Assembly: GCA_914767715.1 (NCBI GenBank)
Contig: OU612072.1
Location: 20,026,001 to 20,090,000, forward strand
From: Membranipora membranacea
Lineage: Eukaryota > Bryozoa > Gymnolaemata > Cheilostomatida > Membraniporidae
Direction of reading: 5' to 3'
Length of the DNA stretch: 64,000 nucleotides
In this document: piece by piece, positions 1-11,880 of the stretch
Layout: each line of letters begins with the position of its first letter
How positions within the stretch are numbered: position 1 is the stretch's first letter
Made by a program: the position numbers and the translations under genes
Notes under the pieces: model-generated
The model's database searches: none
What the model was told of the DNA's origin: nothing
Seen by the model: only the letters and a program-made list of their open reading frames with translations

Positions 1-54
1 TTTTAGAGAGCTGCGCCCACTCATCTCCAAGGTAGCCTGTCTAAACACAAAGAC

Positions 55-620
55 CATCAGCCAGTGTCAATATTGTTTCATCTTGGCAAGCTTACTCAGG
101 AGGTAATAATAAACAAAATGAGATCCAAATTGACAGAGGTCATAGAACCCGTTTGCTTACAAGCCGCACATAGGGACAGTTGACGCCTTTATCAAACTGC
201 TCAATGATTTCACATCGGAGCCTGACGCCCCAAATTTAAAGTACATTCAAACTGCCGCCTTGGACCTTTTGGAGGCATTCCATTGACTGCTGTACTTCTT
301 TAGAAATTAGAGGGTTACAATTTCAACCCTAATACCCTCCCACTTATACCTAAATTTTGGATAACCGACTACAACGTTTGAGATGTGGTAATGAGCAGCA
401 GCACTAAGGTTGGCGCTCCTCAAGGTACCAAACTAGGACCAATTTTATGGCTCTTGTATTCCAACGACCTGGCTGGGATGGCTTTAACCACATCAAATAT
501 GCTGAGGATACAATGTTTTACACCTCGGTGGTTGACCTCAGTCACACATCGCCGGTAGCCACCTCAGTATTAAGGACACAGTGATGGGCAGCTGATAATG
601 ACATGCAGCTGATTTTTGTA
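55..620 (+). mobile_element. LINE-2 reverse transcriptase fragment, degenerate
   Basis: A broken + strand stretch of non-LTR retrotransposon RT. A recognisable motif GAPQGTKLGPIL lies near 409-450, and about 45 nt later KYAEDT stands where the catalytic YADD should be, so the motif is damaged. The 5' part (about 55-260) is the same sequence that precedes every LRR exon in the modules downstream. It therefore shows what those short fragments originally belonged to. Stops and frameshifts throughout make it non-functional. Confidence 0.75.
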
Positions 621-1030
621 AAGATTGAGTCATGAACACCAACCTTAGCTATAGGTTTAAACTACTGCTGCCACTCATGCAAATTTGTGCTCATTGAATT
701 CTGCATAGCTCCAAGATAATTAATTGAGACTTAAATCTCATAGTTGTCACCATGTACTGCTAAGCCCACCTCCAGGCTAACTGTAGATGTTATGATAGAA
801 TCTGACTTCTTTCCCAATGATATTACTTGTTGTTGGCGTTGTGTTAGATAGCTGTATATCCAATCCGATGATGTTTTGGTGAAGGTTGGTCTTTATTAGT
901 TTGTTTATGAGTACTATTGGGGATACCATATTACCAGTGCTTTAAAATCAAAGAGTCCTAGGGTTTAGCATCTAGATATTGTGATAGATATTGTGTGACT
1001 GTGTCGAAAGTAAGCAGTAGAACATCCTCA
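621..1030. other. No gene seen
   Basis: AT-rich sequence with no coding signal I can support. It joins the degenerate LINE-2 fragment to the first cassette module. Confidence 0.5.
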
Positions 1031-1614
1031 GTAGATCGGCTTTGGAGATATGGTTAGAATCTTTGATAAACAGACTGAAATATTTAGGCTGAAGTCCCCC
1101 GAGGCATACTAATAGATAGAAGAAAGTGACGTTAGGCACAGTTTTTACTAAATTACACATGATGATGTCAAAACGTCAAATAAAATGGGTGTTGCCCCAT
1201 CTCTAAACAAAGTTTAACAACTTCCATGTTGCGAACCAGATTAAAAGCAATTCAAATGATTTTTTATGAGTCTCAGTGTCATCCTAATTAAAAGAAACTA
1301 GGGCCAATGTAAAATAGCTATCAAATTGTGGATATTCGAATATAATTGTACTAAATGACATTGAAGTTGCTGCCATCCTCTTAATACCTGATGGTCGCCT
1401 GAAAATTGTAGTTCTGTTTTCAATTGTCGGCAGTAAATCACTATCTACAATTAATTTGTTTCACTCATTTAGCATAGTCACTGATTACTATAGTTGATTT
1501 ACTCTGGTGGATAATTCATAATGTTCTATAATTTTTTTCATCGGATGCTCCCAAACTGACCCATGTCCCTGACTATGATTAAATTTGTACCGAGATTGAG
1601 TTTATGCAGTTTGC

Positions 1615-2335
1615 CCGTCTTGAGAAGTTTTCCATTTTCCCTTCACTTGATAGCCGGCTAGCTCGCCCCATCTCCTACCCAGGAGAGAATCCCAGGTAGA
1701 GAGGTTCCAAGGTGAAACAATATTGACACTAGCTGATAGTCTTTGTGTTTGGTGGGGCAAGCAACCCTATGGATTGGTCGGATTTGGGCTCTCTTGCATT
1801 TAACTGGGATTTCCGATGAAGATTGCATCAAATTCAATATGTTATTGAGAGGCAAGCAAACATCTTCTTCACCATCCACTCAGATCCATGCCTAGAAGTC
1901 TTCAGATGATGTTGACTTCTCACCATCCATCTTATACATGAGATGGGATTTCTCCCAGATTATGAGGCTCCAAATGCATATTAGACTCCAGTATTTGAAC
2001 AGATGGTAGAGGCGACGTCCTGAGATTTTGAGTTTTTAAACTCCTCTCTGCTATATGGTATTATTCAATGAGTCAGAAACTGATGAGGTTATAATAAAAT
2101 AAATGAGATCCAAATTGACAGAGGTAATAGAGCCATCGCAGTTTGCTTACAAGACACACATTGGGACAGTCGACGCCTCGATCAAACAGCTTGATGATTT
2201 CACATCAGAGCTTGACAACCATAATGTAAAAGTGGCGCATTGGACTTTTCAGAGGCCTGCAATCGACTGCAACCTTCAACATCTTATTATCAATGTCGAA
2301 TTCAGATTTCACCACTCTCTGTTATGAAAAAATTT
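1615..2335. mobile_element. Inverted pair of LINE-2 RT fragments (module 1)
   Basis: A minus fragment (about 1615-1900) encodes the RT N-terminal region with the KHKDYQLVSILFHLG motif, a decayed form of the usual NYRPISIL block. A plus fragment (about 2090-2330) follows with IEPSQFAYK and a DFSEACNRLQP remnant of RT motif A in a shifted frame. Both are dead. They flank the LRR exon on its 5' side. Confidence 0.65.
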
Positions 2336-2359
2336 CAATGTTTTGTTGGTACCTTGCAG

Positions 2360-2506
2360 AATTTCAAAGATGGTATCACTGAAGGAGCTGAATGTCAACA
2401 ACAACAATCTGAGTACAGATGATCAGTTGAGCGATACGCTGTCAGGACTTACAAGACTAGAGGAACTGGATATGAGTCATTGTCATCTGGTCGAGTTACC
2501 TTCAGG
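2360..2506 (+). CDS. LRR cassette exon 1
   Basis: A 147-nt internal exon between a TTGCAG acceptor and a GG|GTATGT donor. It begins with one base that completes a codon, has 48 full codons, and ends with two bases (phase 2-2). It can therefore be included, skipped or repeated without changing the frame, and the split codon is always Gly. It encodes two LRRs, starting ISKMVSLKEL and ending HLVELPS. Concave-face residues at codons 11/13/14 are N, N, N and at 37/39/40 are D, S, H. It is one of six near-identical exons that differ mainly at those codons. It is read as an upstream exon of the Roc-COR-caspase gene at 39,539 because phase and LRR register match. The alternative is an exon of a separate or dead gene. 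Confidence 0.8.
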
Positions 2507-3754
2507 GTATGTTCCGTTTGTTTGGTGGATCATGCTATTGAAATAACACATCGCAAACTATATCGCATGTATGTATGTATGTGTGTTGATTTTCAAATTT
2601 TTGGAATTGTGCTCACCCACAAGTTAGAAGTGTCAGAATCAATCTGAAAGGTAAACACTGGCTACCACAATGTAATGCAATCTGAATGCCTTTCAGTTCT
2701 CAATGGAAATTGTTTTCAAGAATCATCTCACATCAATCTCTGGTACATTTTATTAGGAATCAATCTCAATTTGGAAAACTCAATGTTTAGCCCACTGTCA
2801 AGAAAATGGTTATATCTTTTCCAGAGATTGATTGAATGTGTTGAAATTTTTAAAACTATGTCACATTCAAAACATTCATGGAATTTGAAAATGCCGAAAG
2901 ACGGCGACATAATGTGGAGTCGATATACTAGATATCAGAGTGTTTACCATCATAAAGGTAAATTTATCCCCAATGAGTAGGGCAGCTGCCATTCAGTTTT
3001 GTAATATCATAACTGGCTGGTAGTAGAATTGCTGATATTTAATCAATGAAAATTGCCTCCGTTCAGAAGTTATACTATAGTATCGTCCAGCAAAGTAAAA
3101 TTACAAATTATAAATAACCACCCCATCAAACAGCTGTAAGTGTTGTCAGAAAATCAGGCTCAGGCTCAGTGCAAACAAAATCAAGGATTTGTCAAAATAT
3201 ATTTAGACTTCAATGACGACAGAATGGATGGGACAGTAGTATCAAACCTTTCACACCAAGAGATCAAAATTTAATCCCTGGGTTGACTTGATCACATAGT
3301 ATAATCATTAAAGTTTGCAAAGTTTGCATATTTGACAGGTGTAAGATTAACACCTGAGCAGCAAGCATTGAAGTTATTATCCTTTAAAATGTGATCTGGA
3401 GTTAAACTCGGGATGATGTATTCACAGTTTTTACTAAATTACACATGATGACTTCGAAACGTCAAATAATATGGGAGTTGCCCCATCTCTAAACGAAGTT
3501 TGACAACTTCCATGTTCCGAATGAGGTTGAAAGCAATGAAATGATTTCTTTATGAGTCTCAGTGTCATCCTAATAAAAAGAAACTAGGGCCAATGTAAGA
3601 GAGTTATCAAATTGTTGGTATTTGATTATAATTGTACTAAATGACATTGAGGTTGCTGCCATCCTCGTAATACCTGATGGTCGCCTGAAAATTGCTGTTC
3701 TGTTTTCAATTGTCCGCAGTAAATCACTATCTACAATTAATTTGTTTCACTCAT

Positions 3755-6700
3755 CGAAGGACTCAGAAAGTGAAATAAAATAAGGCGGCGGCATGGTCAG
3801 ATTAGTCCAGGACTAGTATGGCGACCACCCGATTAGCTGGAAAACAAAGGCTACTGTCCCGAAGGCGAGCCCAGACACGCAGCCTACACGACAAGAAGCG
3901 ATCCACACCCCCACAGCGAGGACGCCAGCCTCCCACGCAAAGCAGAAGGAGCTGCCCCTTCCTCCCCCAGTAGGTGTGAATTCCACAGGTTATCACCTGT
4001 GGTTAACAGTGACCTCTCCCCTCTACAGTTGTTGGCTCTCTTTGGGGCAAATTTTTCCTTCGACCTAGTGGCTGTAATGGCATGGGCTCGAAGTTCTAAC
4101 TCATTATGAAGACGAATATTATTAAAATGTAACAAATAGCGGTATTTAAAAAGCATTTCAATGGGCATAATTTGATACTAAGAGAAGAAAAAGGTCACAT
4201 GACCACGTGGGCTGATTATAAGTATGACACAGAGAGCTGATTTTTGAAGTAAATAGATGTGATTAAGATTACAATTTGCGGCATGACCATGAAACTCAAT
4301 ACCATAGATTAAATGTGAATAAAAGAATGTGCAACACAAATTGATCATCGTAGGAATATTGAAATATGGTCGTACACTACGCATTAAAAATAGGATGTAG
4401 TTCAATTTTCGACAAACTTCTAAAATATGGGTTTTGAAAATAAAGCTCTCATCCAAGTGAATGTGGAAAAATTTGGTGCTATTTTTTGTCTCTAAAGCCC
4501 AATTTTAATCTGGTACTGTTCGGGATATAAAATTTGCTTATTTTGGGATTTAAAGATTACCTGAATTGTTTTTGTATAGTTTAAAATCAATAAATTACTC
4601 AAGCATCATTGTTCAATTTTAAGAACATTTGATTTTAAAATTTCAGGATCATTGGAAAATATATTTGTGTCGTCGGCAAAGAGAATATATTCAAACATTG
4701 GCGCAGATATTACCAAATCATTGATAAATATTAAAAATAAAATTGGACCTAATACACATCCCTGAGGAACTCGTTTATCGACCTATTTCATTGTACTGGA
4801 ATGATCATTGATTTTGACAAATCATTTTTTGTTTTCTAAATAAGATTCCAGCAAGTCACATGCATCATTTGTAAAATTCTAAAATGGCAAATCTTTAGAT
4901 TAAAATATCATGGAATCCAAACTGGCTGTCAATAAAAATATTAGAATTTTCCAAATAAAATCGAAGTTGGATAGCTAATACTTTTTCTGTAACTTTGGAT
5001 TTTTCAGTTAATATCGATATCGGCTGATAGTTGTTACAGTCAAATTTATCACCTTTTTTATGCAGTGGTCGTTCTCTGGCAATTTTCTGGCTATCTGGAA
5101 ATTCTGATGTTGGAACAATAAGATTGATCATGTGGGTCAAGATTGGGCTGATAGAATTTTGTTTTCTTTAATGATTTTCATTGAAATCCCATCGTACCCA
5201 ACTGCTATTTTTGCAGAGGAATTATTTATGACAGTCTCTGTAATGTCATTTGTAATTTCTAAGAAGTCAAAATTGTTAATTCTGTCGTATTTTGATAGGT
5301 ATGATAACGGGTCAGCTCCACATTCAGGTAATTTAGCTGCCAAGCCAGGACCTACACTCGTAAAAAAATTGTTAAAACATTCATCAATTTCAATTCAGAT
5401 GTGTACCTTTGTCCATTTGTTTCAATACAGCTTGGTGATGAAGACTTGTCTGCTTTTCTGTTTAAAAGCCCATTTCTCATTTTGATTCGATTTTACATTT
5501 TCAAATTCAGTTTTGTAAAAGTTCTATTTTTGCATCTTTGATGGTATTACATGTCAGATTTTTTATCTTAGAATATTTTTGAAGAAGCTTACTGTTGAAA
5601 AGCTCATCCCTAAATTTTTGGGCAAGTTTTTCTCGCTGTTGAATCAATTTGACGATTTTGAGCGTCATCCAAGGCTTTTTAAAAGTAAATTTTTAGCTTA
5701 GCTTTTTAGTTTTAGTTGTGAATGACTCAGCTACTAATTTCTGTAGAGTATTTTTAAAAATTTCAAAGGCGTCATTTGGATTACTGCTATTGAGCACTCC
5801 CTGTCATACTTCTGGGTCATTAACTTTTTTGTAAAGTGTGTTTGGATCAACCTTAGTAATTAAAATTTGGTTAGCTTGGTTTGTCTTCCATGTGTTTGGA
5901 AAAGCAATGGAGCTGATAAAGCCTTGTACCCACCAATGTGCTTTTTTAATCTCAGGAATTTCTTAGATTTTGCACTGGCAATCATTAAAGAATTTGTGGG
6001 TACCACAAAATGTAGCACAACATATCGCACGAATGTAGAATCGATTCTACTTTCGTGCGAAGGTATTTGTAAACGCACGATCTCTGTGTATTTTGTACCC
6101 ACCAATCACAGCAATGCACAAGTGGTCGTGTATGATCGCAGTTATGCAGTTATCACAGTTATGCAGTTGATGGGTACCAGGCCTAACTGGAAAATGGTCA
6201 GCTATCATGTCAGTCTGAACTGTACATGACAAAATTTCATTACTGGTGTTGTTGACCAGAATATGATCTAAAATTCTGTCTTTCGTGCGGCCGCACTGTG
6301 TTGGCGACTCAATAATATTAAAGCAGCCATTCATGCTCATAATTCTCATATAGTGTAGGGTAATGTTTTCAGTTTCATTTGAAGGTTTTAAGTCAAAATT
6401 TTGATCAACTAAAGAGTTGATAGGGAGCGAAGGCAGCAGCGCCTCCCAGTCCACCAGGATATCCGCCGGCCCCACCGAAGGGGTGCGATAGACTGCCAGC
6501 ACAGAGCAGACTGGGCGGCCAGAACAAATCATACGAACCACCATAGCCTCCGCTCCAGACAACCGAACATTTGTCACACTAGCCACAAACTCCTCTCATA
6601 CATACATAGCAATTCACCTCCAGCGCTATGAAATCGAGATCTACAAAACATTTTATAACCATATAGTGAAAACTTCTCTAAAATTTCATTTTCTGAAAAC

Positions 6701-6944
6701 CAAATCTCCGAAATGACAATACATGAACAATGAACATTGAGTTGAGCTAGCAGTACTTCAAACAAAGGCATTTTGTTGATTAAACTACGCATATTGATGT
6801 GTAAAATTGTAAAGGATCGGTGCTAAAATTTTTAATAACAGTATTCACAGATCCTGGGCTAAGATTTTGTACTTGATTAAAAAAGTCAATGATTTGGTAA
6901 TTGGTTGGCTTAGCCATCCTGTTTTGGTGTTGTTACTTGGTGTT
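3755..6944 (-). mobile_element. LINE-1 copy A (CR1/jockey-like non-LTR retrotransposon, broken)
   Basis: Minus-strand element of about 3.2 kb. The 5' half (6050-6920) encodes an APE-type endonuclease with an INMRSL start, a SETW-like motif (SEIW), DRILDHILVN and ADHFP. The 3' half carries RT pieces: GYDGIS near 5190-5230, an intact FADDT catalytic motif near 4670-4690, and the C-terminal region ending in LWNSH near 3970-4020. RT motif A is deleted near 4910. Direct repeats of 16 nt with two mismatches (AATTTGTTTCACTCAT at 3739-3754 and its variant at 6945-6960) look like a target-site duplication. Modules 1, 3 and 5 have the empty site. Confidence 0.8.
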
Positions 6945-7079
6945 AATTTGTTTCACACACTTAGCATAGTCACTGATTACTTAAGTTGATTTCCTCTGGT
7001 AGATAATTTATCATGCTTTATAACTTTTTCATTGGATGCTCCCAAACTTACCCCAGTCCATGACTATGATTAAATTTGT

Positions 7080-8015
7080 ACCTAGATTGAGTTTTATGCA
7101 GTTTGCTGTCTTGAGAAGTTTTCCCTTTTCCCTTCACTTGATAGCCGGCTAGCACGCCCCATCTCGTACCCAGGAGAGAATCCCAGGTAGAGAGGTTCCA
7201 AGGTGAAACAATATTGACCCTGGCTGATAGTCTTTGTGTTTGGAGGGGCAAGCAACCCTGGGATTGGTCGGATTTGCGCTTCCTTGCATTTATCTGGAAC
7301 GTAGATCGCATCAAACTTAATTTGTTATTGAGAGGCAAGCAAACATTTTCTTCACCCTCCACTTAGATCCATGTCCGGAAGTCTTCAGATGGTGTTGACT
7401 TCTCACCATCCAACTTATACATGATATGGGATTTCTCCCAGATTACGAGGCTCCAAATGCGTATCAGACTCCAGTATTTGAACAGATGGTAGAGGCAACA
7501 TCCTGAGATTTTGAATTTCTAAACACCTCTCTGCTATAGCGTATTATTCAATGAGTCATAAAGGACAGCGATCTATGGGCTGGTTGCTACAATTTAGTAT
7601 AGGTTGAAATACTGTACTCAATGGTTAAAGTGGCAAACAGACAACAATTGTAGATAGCTGTGTGAGTTCAGCCTGTCACTCCGAGCGCCCACTCAGCTCC
7701 CAAACACAAAGACCATATGTCAGTGTCAATATTGTTTCACCTTGACAAGCTTACTGATGAGGTTATAATAAAATAAATGAGATCCAAATTGACAGAGGTA
7801 ATAGAGCCATCACAGTTTGCTTACAAGACACACATTTGGACAGTCGACGCCTCGATCAATGAGCTTGATGAATTCACATCAGAGCATGACAACCATAATG
7901 TAAAAGTGGCGCATTGGACTTTTCAGAGGCATGCAATCGACTACAACCTTCAACATCTTATTATCAATGTCGAATTCAGATATCACCACTCTCTGTTATG
8001 AACAAATTTCAATGT
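7080..8015. mobile_element. Inverted pair of LINE-2 RT fragments (module 2)
   Basis: A minus fragment (about 7080-7420) and a plus fragment (about 7690-8010). They meet head to head around about 300 nt of unrelated sequence. The shared core, about 45 nt around KHKD-SILFHL, occurs once in each orientation and forms an inverted repeat. Confidence 0.65.
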
Positions 8016-8033
8016 TTTGTTGGTACCTTGCAG

Positions 8034-8180
8034 CATTTCAAAGATGGTATCACTGAAGGAGCTGACAGTCAGAGTCAACAATCTGAGTACAGATGATCAG
8101 TTGAGTGATACGCTATCAGGACTTACAAGACTAGAGGAACTGGATATGTCTAATTGTCATCTGGTCAAGTTACCTTCAGG
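8034..8180 (+). CDS. LRR cassette exon 2
   Basis: 147-nt phase 2-2 exon, acceptor TTGCAG|C, donor GG|GTATGT. It carries the same two LRRs as exon 1 with a different exposed face: T, R, V at codons 11/13/14 and D, S, N at 37/39/40. Codon 11 has gone from AAT to ACA and codon 14 from AAC to GTC, so the changes are multi-base. Other differences from exon 1 are the first base, two silent changes (24, 27) and Glu to Lys at 45. The frame is fully open. Confidence 0.8.
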
Positions 8181-9574
8181 GTATGTTCAGTTTGTTTGTC
8201 GGATTATGCTATTGAAAAAACACATCGAAAACTATATCGCGTGTATGTATGTATGTGTTTTGATTTTCAAATTTTTGGAATTGCGCTCACCCACAAATGA
8301 GAAGTGTCAGAATCAATCCGAAAGGTAAACACTAGCTACCACAATGTAATGCAATCTGAATGCCTTTCAGTTCTCAATGGAAATTGTATTCAAGAACCAT
8401 CTCACATCAATATCTGTTACATTTTATTAAGAATCAATCTCTATTTGGAAAACTCAATGTTAAGCCCACTGTCAAGAAAATGGTTACATCACTTCCAGAG
8501 ATCGATGGAATGTGTTGAAATTTTTAAAACTATATTACCTTCAAAACATTCATAGAATTTGAAAATGCCGAAAAACGGCGACATAATGTGGAGTGGTCAT
8601 ATTAGATATCAGAGTGTTTACCATCATAAAGGTAAATTTAACCCCAATGAGTAGGGCAGCTGCCATTCAGTTTTGTAATATCATAACTGGCTGGCGGTAC
8701 AATTGCTGATATTAAATCAATGAAATTGCCTCCGTTCAAAAGCCATACTATAGTATCGTTCAGCAAAGTAAAATTACAAATTATAAATTACGACCCCATC
8801 AAAAAGTTGTAAGTGTTGTCAGAAAATCAGGCTCAGGCGATACTAACATGAGTATCTTCGCAGTGCAAACAAAATCAAGGATTTGTCAAAATATAGACTT
8901 CGATGACGACAGAATGGATGGAACAGTAGTATCAAACCTTTCACGCCAAGAGATCAAAATTTACTCCCTGGGTTGACTTGATCACATAGTATAATCATCA
9001 AAGTTTGCAAAGATTGCATAGTTTGACAGGTGTAAGATTAACACCTGAGCAGCAAGCATTGAAGTCATTATCCTTTAAAATGTGATCTGGAGTTAAACTC
9101 GGGATGATGTATTCACAGTTTTCACTAAATTACACATGATGACTTCATAATGTCAATTAATATGGGAGTTGCCCCATCTCTAAACGTAGTTTGACAACTT
9201 CCATGTTGCGAATGAGGTTGAAAGCAATGAACAGATTTTTTATGAGTCTCAGTGTCATCCTAATGAAAAGAAACTAGGGCCAATGTAAGAGAGTTATCAA
9301 ATTGTTGATATTTGATTATAGTTGTACTAAATGACATTGAGGTTGCTGCCATCCTCTTAATACCTGATGGTCGCCTGAAAATTGCTGTTCTGTTTTCAAT
9401 TGTCTGCAGTAAATCACTATCTACAATTAATTTGTTTCACTCATTTAGCATAGTCACTGATTACTATAGTTGATTTCCTCTGGTGAATAATTCAAATTGT
9501 TTTATAATTTTTTCATTGGATGCTCCCAAGCTGTCCCCAGTTCGTGACTATGATTAAATTTGTACCTAGATTGA

Positions 9575-10495
9575 GTTTTATGCAGCTTGCCCGTCTCGAG
9601 AAGTTTTCCCTTTTCCCTTCACTTGATAGACGGCTAGCTCGCCCGATCTCCTACCCAGGAGAGAATCCCAGGTAGAGAGAATCCAAGGTGAAACAATATT
9701 GACACTAGCTGATAGTCTTTGTGTTTTGTGGGGCAAGCAACCCTATGGATTGGTCGGATTTGGGCTCTCTTGCATTTAACTGGAATTTCCGACGTAGATA
9801 GCATCAAATTCAATATGTCATTGAGAGGCAAGCAAACATTTTCTTCACCCTCCACTGAGATCCATGTTTGGAAGTCTTCAGATGATGTTGACTTCTCACC
9901 ATCCAACTTATACATGAGATGGGATTATGAGGCTCCAAATGCATATCAGACTCCAGTATTTGAACAGATGGTAGAGGCAACGTCCTGAGATTTTGAGTTT
10001 CTAAACTCCTCTCTGCTATAGCGTATTATTCGATGAGTCATAAGCGACAGCGATCTATGGGCTAGTTGCTACAATTTAGTATAGGTTGAAATACTGTACT
10101 CAATAGTTAAATTGGCAAACAGACAACAAGTGTAGATAGCTGTGTGAGTACAGCCTATCACTCCGAGCGCCCATGCAGCTCCAAGGTAGCCCTCCCAAAC
10201 ACAAAGACCATTGGTCAGTGTCAATATTGTTTCACCTTGACAAGCTTACTGAGGAGGTTATAATAAAATAAATGAGATCCAAATTGACTGAGGTAATAGA
10301 GCCATCACTGTTTGCTTACAAGACACACATTGGGACAGTCGACGCCTCGATCAAACTGCTTGAAGATTTCACATCAGAGCGTGTTAACCGTAATATAAAA
10401 GTGGCGCATTGGACTCTTCGGAGGCATGCAATCGACTGCAACCTTCAATGTCAAATTCAGATTTCACCACTCTCTGTTATGAACAAATTTCAATG
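9575..10495. mobile_element. Inverted pair of LINE-2 RT fragments (module 3)
   Basis: The minus fragment (about 9575-9920) has the longest open frame of this type, about 93 codons, with IPVKCKRAQIRPIHR, the usual block before the RT fingers. The plus fragment (about 10,180-10,490) has lost about 20 nt relative to module 2. Confidence 0.65.
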
Positions 10496-10514
10496 TTTTG
10501 TTGGTACCTTGCAG

Positions 10515-10661
10515 CATTTCAATGGTGGTATCACTGAAGGAGCTGAATGTCCATTTCAACAATCTGAGTACAGATGATCAGTTGAGTGATACGCTATCAG
10601 GACTTACAAGACTAGAGAAACTGGATATGAGTCATTGTCATCTGGTCGAGTTACCTTCAGG
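10515..10661 (+). CDS. LRR cassette exon 3
   Basis: 147-nt phase 2-2 exon with intact splice sites and open frame. The exposed residues are N, H, F in the first LRR and D, S, H in the second. It differs from the others at codons 3-4, where Lys-Met becomes Met-Val through two base changes. The second LRR is identical in its variable codons to exon 1, so the two LRRs vary independently. Confidence 0.8.
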
Positions 10662-11880
10662 GTATGTTCAGTTTGTTTGTTGGATTATGCTATTAAAATA
10701 ACACATCGAAAACTATATCGCATGTATGTATGTATGTGTTTTGATTTTCAAATTTTTGGAATTGTGCTCACCCACAAGTGAGAAGTGTCAGAATCAATCC
10801 GAAAGGTAAACACTGGCTACCAGAATGTAATGCAATCTGAATGCCTTTCAGTTCTCAATGGAAATTGTTTTCAAGAACCATCTCTGTTACATTTTATTAG
10901 GAATCAATCTCTATTTGGATACCTCAATGTTTAGCCCACTGTCAAGAAAATAGTTATATCACTTCCAGAGATTGATTGAACTTGTTGAAATTTTTAAAAC
11001 TATGTCACCTTCAAAACATTCATGGAATTTGAAAATGCCGAAAAACGGCGACATTATGTGGAGTCGATATACTAGATATCAGAGTGTTTACCATCATTAA
11101 GGTAAATTTATTCCCAAGGAGTAGGGCAGCCGCCATTCAGTATTGTAATATCATAACTGGCTGGCAATAAAAATTGCTGATATTTAATCAATGAAAATTG
11201 CCTCCGTTCAGAAGCTATACTATAGTATCGTCCAGCAAAGTAAAATTACAAATTATAAATTACGACCCCATCAAAAAGTTGTAAATGTTGTCAGAAAATC
11301 AGGCTCAGGCTCAGTGCAAACAAAATCAAGGTTTTTTCAAAATATATTTAGACTTCGGTGACGACAGAATGGATGGAACAGTAGTATCAAACCTTTCACA
11401 CCAAGAGATCAAAATTTAATCCCTGGGTTGACTTGACCACATAGTATAGTCATCAAAGTTTGCAAAGTTTGCAAAGTTTGACAGGTGTAAGATTTACATC
11501 TGAGCAGCAAGCATTGAAGTCATTACACTTTAAAATGTGATCTGGAGTTAAACTCGGGATGATGTATTCACAGTTTTTCCTGAATTACACATGATGACTT
11601 CGAAACGTCAAATAATATGAGAGTTGCCCCATCTCTAAACGTAGTTTGACAACTTCCATGTTCCGAATGAGGTTGAAAGCAATGAAATGATTTTTTTACG
11701 GGTCTCAGGGTCATCCTATTAAAAAGAAACTAGGGCCAATGTAAGAGAGTTATCAAATTGTTGATATTTGATTATAATTGTACTAATTGACATTGAGGAT
11801 GCTGCCATCCTCTTAATACCTGATGGTCGCCTGAAAATTGCTGTTCTGTTTTGAATTGTCCGCAATAAATCACTATATAC

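Larger units (their letters stand above)
1031..3422 (+). repeat. Cassette module 1 (without LINE-1)
   Basis: First of six copies of a duplicated block. The order is: a shared block beginning near 1139 and ending around 1470, a minus LINE-2 fragment, a plus LINE-2 fragment, the LRR exon, then a shared intron ending near 3422. The left edge (about 1031-1140) recurs only at about 30,137. About 600 nt between the two LINE-2 fragments, present in modules 2-5, are missing here. Identity to the other modules looks above 90 percent by eye. Confidence 0.8.
3423..9114 (+). repeat. Cassette module 2 (with LINE-1 copy A)
   Basis: Second module. The shared block at 3423-3754 is followed by LINE-1 A, then the common sequence resumes at about 6945 and runs through the inverted LINE-2 pair, the LRR exon (8034-8180) and the trailing intron. 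Without LINE-1 it is about 2.5 kb, matching module 3. Confidence 0.8.
9115..11571 (+). repeat. Cassette module 3 (without LINE-1)
   Basis: Third module, about 2.46 kb, the cleanest representative. It has the shared block, the empty LINE-1 site at about 9429-9450 (AATTTGTTTCACTCAT followed directly by TTAGCATAG), the minus LINE-2 fragment, the plus LINE-2 fragment, the LRR exon and the trailing intron. Confidence 0.8.

Noticed and set aside
2103-2327. Open frame before the LRR exon as the gene's N-terminal exon
   Set aside because: The reading (SQFAYK, DFSEACNRLQP) is decayed LINE-2 reverse transcriptase, and most copies contain stops.
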